Source: Paenilisteria newyorkensis (GTDB taxonomy: Bacteria > Bacillota > Bacilli > Lactobacillales > Listeriaceae). Taken from it: 57,279 bases of DNA. Position numbers and translations under genes: made by a program. Below, one piece after another: positions 26,023-34,633 of this stretch (position 1 is its first letter; every line of letters begins with the position of its first letter). The DNA lies in NCBI RefSeq assembly GCF_000766145.1, contig NZ_JNFB01000017.1, positions 1-57,279 of the forward strand, in the 5' to 3' direction. The notes under the pieces are model-generated. The model saw nothing but the letters and a program-made list of their open reading frames with translations. It was not told where the DNA came from and searched no databases.

Positions 26023-26044
26023 CCTAGGTAAGGTGGTGGCATAT

Positions 26045-26680
26045 ATGGACAAGAAAACACAAAAGGAAGAGCAACGGCGCAGTGCCCAAAATCATGTGGA
26101 AGCATCACGCTCTGAGCAAAATAGTAAACATAAAAGAACGAGTATTACTTTGAACGTTTTAATCATACTGATGAGTTTGGCGATTATTGGTGTTTTATGG
26201 CTTGTTTTTTTTTTAACGGCTGATGATTCGGCGGATAAAGTAGAAACAAAGCCTAAAACGGAACAAACGCAAAAGGCGGATGAAGCGAAAAAGGATGACT
26301 CGAAAGCGAAGGACACCGAGAAACCGAAAGAGCAAACGACGGAGACCAGCGATGATCCTAATGTGTCAGAAGTCATTAAAAAAGATTGGAAAGCTGTTGG
26401 GACGGAACAAAAAGGTGATCACGTGAATTCCTATGAAATGGATAGTCAGGATTGGAATGAGAAAGTGAACGCATTTTCTGAGGCGACAGGTATTGATAAT
26501 GGCGACATGACAATTTGGTATGTCGGTCGCGGTGATGAGCCTGCCGCACAATCTATTGGAACGATTTCAACAAAATCTGATCCAGATAAAGCTTTTCGAG
26601 TATATATTACTTGGGTCGATGGGGCTGGATGGCAACCTACAAAAGTAGAAGTGCTCAAAACGAATGATAAAAGAAACTGA
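26045..26680 (+). CDS. DUF1510 family membrane-anchored protein (YrrS-like)
   Basis: Bitopic membrane protein of 211 residues: a basic cytoplasmic N-terminus (KKTQKEEQRRS...KHKRT), one transmembrane helix (about 36-58), a Lys/Glu/Thr-rich extracellular linker (about 62-105), and a C-terminal DUF1510 domain (VIKKDWKAVGTEQ ... YITWVDGAGWQPTKVEVL). YrrS in B. subtilis is linked to the cell wall and division context; the biochemical role is unknown. The true start is ATG 26045 with AAGGTGG upstream. The frame is open for another 58 codons through repeat copy D, so an automatic call would extend the protein wrongly. A terminator follows. Confidence 0.88.
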   Translation: MDKKTQKEEQRRSAQNHVEASRSEQNSKHKRTSITLNVLIILMSLAIIGVLWLVFFLTADDSADKVETKPKTEQTQKADEAKKDDSKAKDTEKPKEQTTETSDDPNVSEVIKKDWKAVGTEQKGDHVNSYEMDSQDWNEKVNAFSEATGIDNGDMTIWYVGRGDEPAAQSIGTISTKSDPDKAFRVYITWVDGAGWQPTKVEVLKTNDKRN

Positions 26681-26684
26681 TAAG

Positions 26685-26728
26685 ACTGTGTTTCGGATTG
26701 GTTTATCCACTTCGAACGCAGTTTTTTT
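26685..26728 (+). terminator. Terminator of the DUF1510 gene
   Basis: ACTGTGTTTCG pairs with CGAACGCAGT (one G.U, one bulge) and is followed by seven T. Confidence 0.75.
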
Positions 26729-26747
26729 AAGGGAAGGAATGATAGGA

Positions 26748-27452
26748 ATGGGAAAAATAGCAATTATCGGTGCGATGGAAGAAGAAGTGACAATTTTACG
26801 GGAACAGATGGTTGGGCTTGAGGAAACGACAATAGCGGGGGCTGTTTTTTATACGGGAACGTTGGCTGGAAAAGAGATTGTTTTGTTGAAATCGGGCATT
26901 GGGAAAGTAAATGCGGCTTTATCGACGACACTTTTATGCGATCATTATGATATTTCGTTAATTATTAATACTGGATCGGCTGGAGGCATTGGTGCGGAAT
27001 TGGAAGTTGGAGATGTGATTATTTCAGATCATTTGGCGTATGGGGATGTGGATGCAACGGTTTTTGGTTATACATACGGACAAGTACCTCAAATGCCGGC
27101 ACTCTATCAGGGCGATGAAGAGGCGATGCGCTTGGCACAGCAAATCTATCAAGAAAACTTCTCAGAGGGAAACAAGGCGGTCTACGGGCTCGTGGTGACG
27201 ACTGATTCTTTTATTCACCGGCCAGATCAACGGGAATTGATTACGACTTTCTTCCCAGAGGTAAAAGCGGTTGAGATGGAAGCTTGCGCGATTGCACAGG
27301 TGGCGCATCAGTTTGACGTATCGTTTTTGATTATCCGAGCGCTTTCTGATGTAGCGGATAGCGAGGCTAGTGTTTCGTTTGATGAATTTTTAGCGACGGC
27401 GGCAAAGAATTCGTCGGCTTGTGTTGTAAAAATGGTAGAACAATTGTCATGA
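26748..27452 (+). CDS. mtnN: 5'-methylthioadenosine/S-adenosylhomocysteine nucleosidase
   Basis: Nucleosidase (Pfs/MtnN) of 234 residues that cleaves adenine from MTA and SAH, feeding methionine salvage and the LuxS pathway. The N-terminal IAIIGAMEEEVTILRE carries the catalytic Glu (third of AMEEE), and RALSDVADSEA carries the catalytic Asp. NTGSAGGI, FGYTYGQVPQMPALY and AVEMEACAIAQVAH complete the active-site signatures. ATG 26748 gives the family N-terminus; ATG 26739 is possible, and longer upstream extensions run into the preceding terminator. It stands alone between two terminators. Confidence 0.95.
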   Translation: MGKIAIIGAMEEEVTILREQMVGLEETTIAGAVFYTGTLAGKEIVLLKSGIGKVNAALSTTLLCDHYDISLIINTGSAGGIGAELEVGDVIISDHLAYGDVDATVFGYTYGQVPQMPALYQGDEEAMRLAQQIYQENFSEGNKAVYGLVVTTDSFIHRPDQRELITTFFPEVKAVEMEACAIAQVAHQFDVSFLIIRALSDVADSEASVSFDEFLATAAKNSSACVVKMVEQLS

Positions 27453-27482
27453 AAAAACGCCCGCTTGGTGATCAGCGGGCGT
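27451..27482 (-). terminator. Terminator of the M3 oligoendopeptidase gene
   Basis: AACGCCCGCT and AGCGGGCGTT form a perfect 10-bp stem. The run of T is on the minus-strand side, right after the peptidase stop codon; it may also slow the converging mtnN transcript. Confidence 0.85.
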
Positions 27483-27487
27483 TGCTG

Positions 27488-29293
27488 TTATACTAAGTCA
27501 TTTGTTAAATTCAGGAACTCTTCGACATCGCCGACTGCAATTTCCAGCGCGCCTTCCCAGAAATCGGGTTTTGTCAGATCGATACCTAGATGTTTTTGGG
27601 CGAGTTGTTCGGTTGTCATGGCACCAGTGTCTTGCAATAAGGCGATGTACTTGTCTTCGTAGCTGCTTCCTTCTGCGAGTGCTTGGTGATAGATGCCTAA
27701 TGAGAACAAATAACCAAATGTGTATGGGAAGTTGTAAAATGGTACGTCGGCAATATAAAAATGTAATTTGGAAGACCAGAATTGTGGATGGTACTCGGAT
27801 AATGCGTCTTGGAAGGCTTCTCGCTGCGCTTCTTCCATTAATGTATTGAGACGATCCGCAGAAACGAGACCTTCTTTGCGAGCTTCATAAAAACGTGTTT
27901 CGAATAAGAAACGAGCGCGTATATCCATGAAAAAGGCGATGCTGCGTCCTATTTTATCTTCTAATAGAATGATCTTTTCTTCTTTTGTAGCCGCTTCTTT
28001 AACAGAGGCATCTGCGATAATCATTTCAGCAAAAGTTGACGCGGTTTCAGCGACGTTCATCGCATAATTCGTGTTTTCGAAAGGCTCATCGCGAATAACG
28101 TGCGAGTGAAAAGCATGGCCCAGTTCGTGTGCTAGCGTCGCGACTGTTCCAGGAGCGCCATCATACGTCATGAAAATGCGGCTTTCTTTCTCCAATGGAA
28201 TATCGGTACAAAAACCACCAGGGCGCTTGTTATCACGATCTTCCGCCTCAATCCATTGTTGCTCAAACGCATGTTTCGCAAAACTGGCCATTTTCGGGCT
28301 GAATTTCGCAAATTGCGTTAGAATGAAATCTGCGCCTTCTTGGTACGTATATTTTTTCGGCTCAGAATCAAGCGTCAAGGGTGCAAAAACATCATGGAAG
28401 CTCAATTTATCGATGCCGAACAGCTGAGCTTTGCGATTCAAGAATGAAACGAACGTTGCTTTATGCTTTTCGATGACATCCCACATTGTTGCCAATGTTT
28501 TTTCGTCTAGACGGTTAATCGCAAGTGGTTCCGCGAGAACATTGTCCCATTTACGTGTCCGATAAACGGCAAGGCGGAAACCGGCTAAATGATTCAATGT
28601 ATCGCTGAATAGTTGCGATTTTTCCTGCCATGCTTTTCCATACGCTTCAAATACAGCGACGCGAACGGTGCGATCTGGATGGCTCAATAAATTCAAGGCT
28701 TGCCCGGCGGATACTAATTTCTCCTCACCATCCACTACAACAGGGACGCGAATCGTTGCGACGACTGTATCGTAATGATCAGACCAACCACGGTAACCGT
28801 CAACATTTAGCGCATTAATCACGGCTTCTTCTTCACGCGTTCCTTTTTTCTTACGGTTATCGCGCGCTTCATTCAATACGAAGGCGATCTCGCTCAAGCC
28901 ATTTTCTGTAAGCAACGAAGCCCACAACGCATCTGGAATTAAGGCGAATTTCTCGTGCCATTCATTTTCGATGGTTTCCAGTTCTGCTAATTGTTGGTAG
29001 ACGCCGCCAGTCAATTCTACCGCTTTCAAATCGCGCGTGTCGGCAGAGGATAAACATTCCAGAAAAGCCGCCGCATTCATCAATTGTTTCGTAATTTCTG
29101 CGTTTTGATTGATTAAAAGTAAAAATTCACTGACTGCCTCGTTATTTTCTGGAATCGGCCAATCTTGCACCGCTTGTTTAAATGACGCGATATCTTTGGT
29201 TGTGTCAGAAAGCGCAGTAGCCAGAGCCTCGGAGCCACTTCCACCTGAATAAATCGAGTCTAAATCCCATATTAACGCATAGTTTTTTGCCAT
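27488..29293 (-). CDS. M3 family oligoendopeptidase (PepF-related)
   Basis: Zinc metallopeptidase of 601 residues of the M3B clan (oligoendopeptidase F relatives), cytoplasmic, cutting short peptides. The active site is HELGH in TVATLAHELGHAFHSHV, and the third zinc ligand region is NVAETASTFAE. The N-terminal half is helical with no signal peptide. C-terminal YPYTFGYLFSLGIY-like (FPYTFGYLFSLGIY) and LQDTGAMTTEQLAQKHLGIDL are family blocks. I start at ATG 29293, where GGGGGATT is correctly spaced; ATG 29296 is directly adjacent, and the 12-codon extension upstream lacks a site. It is transcribed alone, convergent with mtnN and divergent from yqeG. Confidence 0.93.
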   Translation of the reverse strand: MAKNYALIWDLDSIYSGGSGSEALATALSDTTKDIASFKQAVQDWPIPENNEAVSEFLLLINQNAEITKQLMNAAAFLECLSSADTRDLKAVELTGGVYQQLAELETIENEWHEKFALIPDALWASLLTENGLSEIAFVLNEARDNRKKKGTREEEAVINALNVDGYRGWSDHYDTVVATIRVPVVVDGEEKLVSAGQALNLLSHPDRTVRVAVFEAYGKAWQEKSQLFSDTLNHLAGFRLAVYRTRKWDNVLAEPLAINRLDEKTLATMWDVIEKHKATFVSFLNRKAQLFGIDKLSFHDVFAPLTLDSEPKKYTYQEGADFILTQFAKFSPKMASFAKHAFEQQWIEAEDRDNKRPGGFCTDIPLEKESRIFMTYDGAPGTVATLAHELGHAFHSHVIRDEPFENTNYAMNVAETASTFAEMIIADASVKEAATKEEKIILLEDKIGRSIAFFMDIRARFLFETRFYEARKEGLVSADRLNTLMEEAQREAFQDALSEYHPQFWSSKLHFYIADVPFYNFPYTFGYLFSLGIYHQALAEGSSYEDKYIALLQDTGAMTTEQLAQKHLGIDLTKPDFWEGALEIAVGDVEEFLNLTNDLV

Positions 29294-29327
29294 CATAATC
29301 CCCCTATATTTCCGTATTTTCCACTTC

Positions 29328-29336
29328 ATTATAGCA
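29328..29336 (-). promoter_or_regulatory. Extended -10 promoter of the M3 oligoendopeptidase gene
   Basis: Minus-strand TGCTATAAT (TG-N-TATAAT) about 35 bp before the start codon; no clear -35. Confidence 0.55.
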
Positions 29337-29352
29337 CTTATCTCAGATTTTT

Positions 29353-29381
29353 TTGTAAAATAAGCGGAAAGATGTTAAAAT
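29353..29381 (+). promoter_or_regulatory. Promoter of the yqeG-led operon
   Basis: TTGTAA (29353-29358), 17-bp spacer, TAAAAT (29376-29381). It likely drives the run from yqeG to rsfS. Confidence 0.65.
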
Positions 29382-29476
29382 TTATAAGGATTACATGAAA
29401 AGCGTGCTTGTTTGGCATTCTAAAAAGACGATGTCATGACACTTTCCAACTAATTAAATAAAAAGAGGTGCCTATT

Positions 29477-29998
29477 TTGCTAAAAAATTTCTCACCGGAT
29501 AAAATGTTAACATCGCCATTTGGTATCACCGCGGACCAATTGCGAAAAATGGGGAAAACGACGGTATTAACAGATTTAGACAATACGTTACTCGCTTGGG
29601 ATCAATTGGATGCGACCGATGAAATTTCCAACTGGTTTCGCATTCTGGAAGAAGATGGTATCAAGGTGATGATCGTATCAAATAATAATGAAGAGCGCGT
29701 GAAGCGAGTGGCTGTCGCAACAAAAATTCCATACTTGGCCAAAGCGAAAAAACCATTAGCCGCCTCGTTCCAGAAAGCGTTGGCCGACCTTGGTTCAACA
29801 CCGGAAGAAACGGTGATGATTGGCGATCAGATCATGACGGACATCTTCGGAGGCAATCGCCAAAAATTGACGACTGTTTTCGTACGTCCAGTCAAAGATA
29901 CAGACGGTTTTGCGACGAAGTTTAACCGATTTATGGAACGCATTATTTTAAAAAGACTAGCTAAAAAATCAGAATTAAAATGGGAGGATTCTCTGTGA
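29477..29998 (+). CDS. yqeG: YqeG family HAD phosphatase
   Basis: HAD superfamily, subclass IIIA, 173 residues. Motif I is TDLDNTLLAWD with both aspartates, motif II is MIVSNNNEERV, motif III lysine is in KAKKPLAASF, and motif IV is MIGDQIMTDIFGGN. The bacterial YqeG group is related to mitochondrial PGP phosphatase Gep4, but its substrate in Bacillota is not settled. The start is TTG 29477, which has AGAGGTG six bases upstream; the GTG at 29468 is part of that site. It overlaps yqeH by 4 bp and begins the conserved yqeG-yqeH-aroE-yhbY-nadD-yqeK-rsfS operon. Confidence 0.92.
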   Translation: MLKNFSPDKMLTSPFGITADQLRKMGKTTVLTDLDNTLLAWDQLDATDEISNWFRILEEDGIKVMIVSNNNEERVKRVAVATKIPYLAKAKKPLAASFQKALADLGSTPEETVMIGDQIMTDIFGGNRQKLTTVFVRPVKDTDGFATKFNRFMERIILKRLAKKSELKWEDSL

Positions 29999-31095
29999 CC
30001 GAAGAACTAAGATGTATTGGCTGTGGAGCCGTTATTCAAACAACCGATAAGACCCAACCTGGCTATGCGCCAGAATCTAGCTTAGAAAAAGAAGATATTA
30101 TTTGCCAGCGTTGTTTCCGCTTGAAACATTATAATGAAATTCAAGATGTCCCGCTGACGGATGATGATTTTCTGAAAATCTTGAACCAACTAGGCACGAA
30201 GCAAGCGCTGATCGTCTATGTTGTCGATATTTTCGATTTTGATGGCAGTTGGTTACCAGGTTTGCATCGTTTTGTCGGCAATAACCCGGTGCTACTTGTC
30301 GGAAATAAAGCCGATTTGCTACCAAAATCATTGAAACGCGAACGCTTGACGCAGTGGATGCGTGGCCGGGCTCGTGAACTCGGATTAGCACCAACCGATT
30401 GCGTATTAGTAAGCGCTGAAAAAGGCCAATCCTTCGACGTTTTACTTGAAAAAATTGAAGAAGAACGCGCAGGACGTGATGTCTTTGTTGTTGGCTGTAC
30501 AAATGTTGGGAAATCGACGCTTATCAATCGCATTATTAAAGTCGCGACTGGCGAAAATGATGTTATTACGACATCTCAATTCCCAGGCACAACGCTTGAT
30601 AAAATCGAAATTCCACTTTCAGACGGAAGTGTTCTTGTCGATACACCAGGAATTATCAACCATCATCAAATCGCGCACGTCATCGATGCTAAAACGCTAA
30701 AACTTGTCTCACCGAAAAAAGAAATCAAACCAGTAACCTATCAATTAAACGAGGAACAAACACTGTTCTTCGGCGCATTGGCACGCTTTGATTACACAAG
30801 TGGCGGCAGACGCTCATTCGTCGTTTATACATCGAACAACTTGATGATTCACCGCACCAAGCTTGAAAAAGCCGACAATCTGTATGAAACACAAGCTGGA
30901 AAACTGCTACAACCGCCGGGCGAAGCGGATATCGAAACGTTACCGAAACTAGTACCGTATCAATTTTCAATCAAGGAAAAGGCGGACATCGTGTTCTCAG
31001 GCCTTGGTTGGATTACCGTTTTAGAAGGTGGCGCAAAAGTGACCGCTTGGGTTCCAGAAGGCGTGAGCGTAACTATTCGCCGCTCAATCGTGTAA
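29995..31095 (+). CDS. yqeH: Circularly permuted ribosome-biogenesis GTPase YqeH
   Basis: GTPase of 366 residues, the B. subtilis length, needed for 30S subunit assembly. An N-terminal zinc finger is formed by CIGCGAVIQ and CQRCF. The G motifs run in permuted order: G4 VGNKADLLPKS, G5 VSAEKGQ, G1 GCTNVGKST, then G3 DTPGI. The C-terminal half is the RNA-binding part (FVVYTSNNLMIHRTKLEKAD). I place the start at GTG 29995, preceded by GGGAGG and overlapping the yqeG stop codon (GTGA); ATG 29980 in frame would include that ribosome binding site. Confidence 0.95.
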   Translation: MTEELRCIGCGAVIQTTDKTQPGYAPESSLEKEDIICQRCFRLKHYNEIQDVPLTDDDFLKILNQLGTKQALIVYVVDIFDFDGSWLPGLHRFVGNNPVLLVGNKADLLPKSLKRERLTQWMRGRARELGLAPTDCVLVSAEKGQSFDVLLEKIEEERAGRDVFVVGCTNVGKSTLINRIIKVATGENDVITTSQFPGTTLDKIEIPLSDGSVLVDTPGIINHHQIAHVIDAKTLKLVSPKKEIKPVTYQLNEEQTLFFGALARFDYTSGGRRSFVVYTSNNLMIHRTKLEKADNLYETQAGKLLQPPGEADIETLPKLVPYQFSIKEKADIVFSGLGWITVLEGGAKVTAWVPEGVSVTIRRSIV

Positions 31096-31114
31096 GGAGG
31101 AGGCGAATTTCCGA

Positions 31115-31936
31115 ATGAAAGAATTATATTGCGTTATCGGCAATCCCATCGCGCATTCATTGTCTCCAGTGATGCACACGGCTTTACTGGAGCAGAACAA
31201 ACTAAATGCGAGTTATGTCCCATTTTTAATAGAAAAACAGGATTTTACGACCGCGATAGAAGGCATGAGAGCGTTAGGAATTAGCGGATTCAACGTTACG
31301 AGTCCATTTAAGGAGGATATCTTGCCGTTCTTAGACGCGCTTGATCCCGAGGCTAAAGCGTGCGGTGCCGTGAATACGGTTGTTGCAACAAATGGACGCT
31401 GGACAGGCTATAACACGGATGGCATCGGTTATTTGCAAGGTTTAGAGAGCATTCGAAAGGTCACTGAGACCGATCAGATTTTGATTCTCGGAGCAGGTGG
31501 CGCGAGTAAAGCGATTTTTCACGCCCTTATGCACCATACCGATGCGAAGGTGGCCGTTGCCAATCGAACGCTTGAAAAAGCTGTCAAAATGGTTGCAGGA
31601 ACAGCGCACAAGGCTCTTAGTTTAGCCGAAGCCGACTCGCAACTTGCCGATTTCACCATCGTTATCCAAACAACATCATCCGGACTTACAAAAGAAAATG
31701 CAGCTTTACCAATCAGATTGCATGACGTAACCGCGGGGACCATCATTTCTGATATCATCTACAATCCCGCCGAAACGCCATTTTTAAAAGAGGCGAAAGC
31801 ATGTGGAGCCATCACGCAAAATGGCTTACCGATGTTCATTAACCAAGCAGCGATTGCGTTCGAGTTATGGACAGGAATCAAAGCAGACCGCGCGCTCATG
31901 CGAAACATTGTATTGAAACAAATAGGAGGAAAATAA
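31115..31936 (+). CDS. aroE: Shikimate dehydrogenase
   Basis: NADP-dependent enzyme of 273 residues that reduces 3-dehydroshikimate to shikimate in aromatic amino acid synthesis. Substrate-binding residues are in GNPIAHSLSPVMH, the catalytic lysine in FNVTSPFKED, and the catalytic aspartate in NTDGIGYLQGL. The nucleotide-binding loop is LGAGGASKAIFHAL and the NADP-specifying NRTLEK follows. GGAGGAGG precedes ATG 31115. Its stop codon shares one base with the yhbY start (TAATG). Confidence 0.96.
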   Translation: MKELYCVIGNPIAHSLSPVMHTALLEQNKLNASYVPFLIEKQDFTTAIEGMRALGISGFNVTSPFKEDILPFLDALDPEAKACGAVNTVVATNGRWTGYNTDGIGYLQGLESIRKVTETDQILILGAGGASKAIFHALMHHTDAKVAVANRTLEKAVKMVAGTAHKALSLAEADSQLADFTIVIQTTSSGLTKENAALPIRLHDVTAGTIISDIIYNPAETPFLKEAKACGAITQNGLPMFINQAAIAFELWTGIKADRALMRNIVLKQIGGK

Positions 31937-32226
31937 TGCTAACAAATGTACAAAAGCGTTTTTTACGCAAAGAAGCTCACGATATCGATGCCATTTTTCA
32001 AGTTGGAAAAGGTGGGGTATCACCGAATTTAATTAAGCACGTTGCAGAAGCCATCGAAGTTCGCGAGCTAATCAAGATTTCGATTTTACAAAATTGCGAC
32101 CAACCAAAAGAAGAAGTAGCGGAAATGATTAGTTCCCGTTCTGGTTCTGAGCTAGTGCAAGTGATTGGCCGCACCATCATTCTATACAAAGAATCGCAAA
32201 ATAAGAAACAAATCCAATTGCCATAA
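31936..32226 (+). CDS. yhbY: YhbY/CRM-domain RNA-binding protein (YqeI)
   Basis: Single CRM domain of 96 residues, the exact family size, with LTNVQKRFLRKEAHDIDAIFQVGKGGVSPNLIKHV and the KI(S)ILQNC strand. Such proteins bind pre-50S particles in E. coli. The start is ATG 31936, with AGGAGGAAA before it; the frame is open further into aroE but without a site. It lies inside the yqeH-aroE-nadD operon, next to other ribosome-assembly genes. Confidence 0.94.
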   Translation: MLTNVQKRFLRKEAHDIDAIFQVGKGGVSPNLIKHVAEAIEVRELIKISILQNCDQPKEEVAEMISSRSGSELVQVIGRTIILYKESQNKKQIQLP

Positions 32227-32241
32227 GAAGGTGTATCTGAT

Positions 32242-32811
32242 TTGAAAGAAAAAATTGGTATTTTAGGTGGCACGTTCGATCCGCCACATCATGCCCATTT
32301 AATTATTGCCAACGAAGCGCGCATCAAGCTTGGTCTTGAAAAAATTATTTTCTTGCCCAACGCTGTCCCGCCTCATAAAAAAGAAAGTGGGTTGACGAGT
32401 AATGCAGATCGCTTAAAAATGATCGAACTTGCCATCGCCGATAATCCTTTTTTTGAAGTAGATGACCGTGAAATGCACCGTTCTGGCAAGTCTTACACGT
32501 ATGATACGATGATTGAAATGACAAAGGAGTTTCCAAATGCCGCTTTTTCCTTTATAATTGGCGGAGACATGGTTGAATATTTGCCGAAGTGGTATCATAT
32601 TAATGAACTAATAAAACTTGTAAACTTTGTTGGCGTCAATCGACCGCGTTACGACGGGGATGCGCCTTACGACATAGAGGAAATAGAGGTTCCAGCATTG
32701 GACATCTCGTCTTCCTTGTTGCGAGAACGTTTGGCAGCAGGATTACCAATCGATTATTACGTTCCAAACGAGGTAAGCAAGTATATAAAGGAGCATCATT
32801 TATATGAATAG
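32242..32811 (+). CDS. nadD: Nicotinate-nucleotide adenylyltransferase
   Basis: Nucleotidyltransferase of 189 residues that joins NaMN and ATP to make deamido-NAD. The HxGH-type motif lies in GILGGTFDPPHHAHLI, FLPNAVPPHKK follows, GGDMVEYLPKWY marks the central part, and DISSSLLRERL is the C-terminal nucleotide-binding motif. The start is TTG 32242, preceded by AAGGTG; no ATG lies in a better place. It overlaps yqeK by 8 bp. Confidence 0.95.
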   Translation: MKEKIGILGGTFDPPHHAHLIIANEARIKLGLEKIIFLPNAVPPHKKESGLTSNADRLKMIELAIADNPFFEVDDREMHRSGKSYTYDTMIEMTKEFPNAAFSFIIGGDMVEYLPKWYHINELIKLVNFVGVNRPRYDGDAPYDIEEIEVPALDISSSLLRERLAAGLPIDYYVPNEVSKYIKEHHLYE

Positions 32812-33379
32812 AGAAGAAATCTTGGAAGCAGTCAAAGAAGCGATGCCAGAAAAACGCTTTATCCACACACTTGGCGTTGAAAAAACAGCACTTGAGCTTG
32901 CCGATCATTACAAAGTGGACCGGAACCAAGTAAGTCTTGCGGCGCTGTTACACGACTACGCGAAGTACGCGGATAAAGAAGAAATGATGGCCATCATGGT
33001 CGAGCAGAAAATGGATCCAAAACTATTCACCTACAATCAAGAACTATGGCACGCCCCAGTTGGCGCCTATTTTGCAGAAACCAAATTTGGCGTGACAGAT
33101 GAAGCCGTTTTGAAAGCCATCGCTTGCCATACAACAGGAAATGCCGCGATGAGCACGATGGATAAAATTATCTATCTGGCCGACTACACAGAACCGAATC
33201 GTTCCTTTCCTGGCGTTTACAAAGCTCGCCGCCTGTCCTTTGACTCTTTAGATAAGGCCATGTTATTTGCCCTGTCCAACACAATCACGTTTTTAATTAC
33301 GAAAAGACAACCTATTTTTCCAGATACATTCGATGCTTACAACTATTTTGCACGTTTACAAATTGAAGGTGAGGTATAA
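32804..33379 (+). CDS. yqeK: HD-domain diadenosine tetraphosphatase YqeK
   Basis: HD-superfamily hydrolase of 191 residues; homologues of this group hydrolyse Ap4A symmetrically. Metal ligands are visible in RFIHTLGVEKTA (His), ALLHDYAKY (HD), LWHAPVGAYFA (His) and IACHTTG (His), and the second-shell IYLADYTEPNRSFPG is typical. AAAGGAG precedes ATG 32804, inside the end of nadD, so the two are translationally coupled as in many Bacillota. Confidence 0.92.
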   Translation: MNREEILEAVKEAMPEKRFIHTLGVEKTALELADHYKVDRNQVSLAALLHDYAKYADKEEMMAIMVEQKMDPKLFTYNQELWHAPVGAYFAETKFGVTDEAVLKAIACHTTGNAAMSTMDKIIYLADYTEPNRSFPGVYKARRLSFDSLDKAMLFALSNTITFLITKRQPIFPDTFDAYNYFARLQIEGEV

Positions 33380-33382
33380 CTA

Positions 33383-33739
33383 TTGAAAAGTCATGATTTA
33401 TTAATGTTAACCGCAAAAGCAGCGGACGATAAACGCGCAGAGGACATCCTAGCGCTGAATATGGAAGGCCTATCCGCATTTGCCGATTATTTCGTCATTT
33501 GCCATGGTAATTCCGACAAACAAGTACAAGCCATTGCCCAAGAAATCAAGGAACAAGCGCACAAAAATGAGGTAGAAGTGAAACGTTTAGAGGGCTTCGA
33601 TGCTGCCAAATGGATCTTAATTGATCTAGGCGACGTCATCGTTCACGTTTTCCACAAAGAGGAGCGTAGTTACTACAATCTTGAAAAACTATGGGGAGAC
33701 GCGCCACTAGAAGACGTACGCGAAGCCTTCACTATATAA
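33383..33739 (+). CDS. rsfS: Ribosome silencing factor RsfS
   Basis: RsfS/Iojap protein of 118 residues, which binds L14 on the 50S subunit and blocks subunit joining when nutrients are short. Hallmarks: KAADDKRAEDILALNMEGLSAFADYFVICHG, a SDKQVQAIA segment, EGFDAAKWILIDLGDVIVHVFHKEERSYYNLEKLWGDA. The start is TTG 33383 (LKSHDLL...), preceded by GAGGTATAAC, 3 bp after yqeK. A small terminator follows. Confidence 0.94.
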   Translation: MKSHDLLMLTAKAADDKRAEDILALNMEGLSAFADYFVICHGNSDKQVQAIAQEIKEQAHKNEVEVKRLEGFDAAKWILIDLGDVIVHVFHKEERSYYNLEKLWGDAPLEDVREAFTI

Positions 33740-33749
33740 AAAAGCAAAG

Positions 33750-33774
33750 AGGGGCTTTCATAGGCTCCTTTTTT
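33750..33774 (+). terminator. Terminator after rsfS
   Basis: A 7-bp stem AGGGGCT/GGCTCCT (two G.U) is followed by six T. It sits between rsfS and the methyltransferase gene and may allow partial read-through. Confidence 0.6.
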
Positions 33775-33796
33775 CGTGGAAAGAGGTATAACAATT

Positions 33797-34528
33797 ATGA
33801 GTTACGAATATTTTCCGAATTTCTATGATGCTCTCATGGACGAGGAGCTGTACGACAACTGGTTTTCTTTTGCAACGCCCTATTTACCGAATGAAGGCGG
33901 AAAAGTGCTTGACGTCGCTTGTGGGACCGCTGAGCTCGCCGTACGCTTAGCTAAACGTGGCTTTGAAGTTACTGGTGTCGATTTATCAGAAGAAATGCTG
34001 AGTGTTGCCAGTGAAAAAGCGTTCCATGAAGAAGTGTCACTATTATTGTTGCAACAAGATATGTCAGAAATGGAGAAACTAGACATGTTTGATTTAGTCA
34101 CCTGTTTTTGCGATTCGCTTAATTATTTAGAAACGGAAGAAGCAGTTCACGGCACATTACGTAGCGTCTATGAAAACCTGAAAACAGATGGTGTGTTCCT
34201 ATTCGATGTTCATTCTATCTACAAAATGGACGAGCTCTTCAAAGATTATAGCTACGGTGATAGTGATGAAGAAATTTCGTGCATTTGGAACTCCTTTGAG
34301 GGCGAATTCCCGCATTCCGTAGAACATGAATTAACCTTCTTCAAACAAGGCCCAGACGGTAGTTACGATCGCTACGACGAGCTACATAAAGAACGAACAT
34401 ACCCGATTGAATGGTACAAAAAAGCAATACAAGCAGCCGGATTTCGTAAAATAAAAATTTGCGCTGATTTTACGGATTTCGAACCTACTGAAACTAGTGA
34501 AAGAATCTTTTTCATATGTGAGAAATGA
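33797..34528 (+). CDS. SAM-dependent class I methyltransferase (YqeM-like)
   Basis: Class I methyltransferase of 243 residues with the SAM-binding motif VLDVACGTAELAVRLAKRGFEVTGVDLSEEML and LVTCFCDSLNYL in place of motif IV. The substrate is unknown. The gene at this place in B. subtilis is yqeM. I use ATG 33797, with AAGAGG upstream; an in-frame ATG at 33776 lies on the rsfS terminator. It is followed by a strong terminator and precedes the competence genes. Confidence 0.88.
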   Translation: MSYEYFPNFYDALMDEELYDNWFSFATPYLPNEGGKVLDVACGTAELAVRLAKRGFEVTGVDLSEEMLSVASEKAFHEEVSLLLLQQDMSEMEKLDMFDLVTCFCDSLNYLETEEAVHGTLRSVYENLKTDGVFLFDVHSIYKMDELFKDYSYGDSDEEISCIWNSFEGEFPHSVEHELTFFKQGPDGSYDRYDELHKERTYPIEWYKKAIQAAGFRKIKICADFTDFEPTETSERIFFICEK

Positions 34529-34554
34529 CTTTTTGCCGTCATTTCTCTTTTTTT
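34521..34554 (+). terminator. Terminator of the methyltransferase gene
   Basis: AGAAATGAC and GTCATTTCT make a 9-bp stem overlapping the stop codon, followed by a run of T. Confidence 0.85.
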
Positions 34555-34633
34555 ATGTTTTTGAAGCCCCCGAAGCAATAAAGGAGAAAACGCAAAAAGG
34601 GCGAATACTAATACTAAAGGCAGGTGATAAAGC

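Noticed and set aside
29980-29994. ATG 29980 as the start of yqeH
   Set aside because: Its first codons include the GGGAGG ribosome binding site, and starting at GTG 29995 gives the length and N-terminus of the B. subtilis protein.
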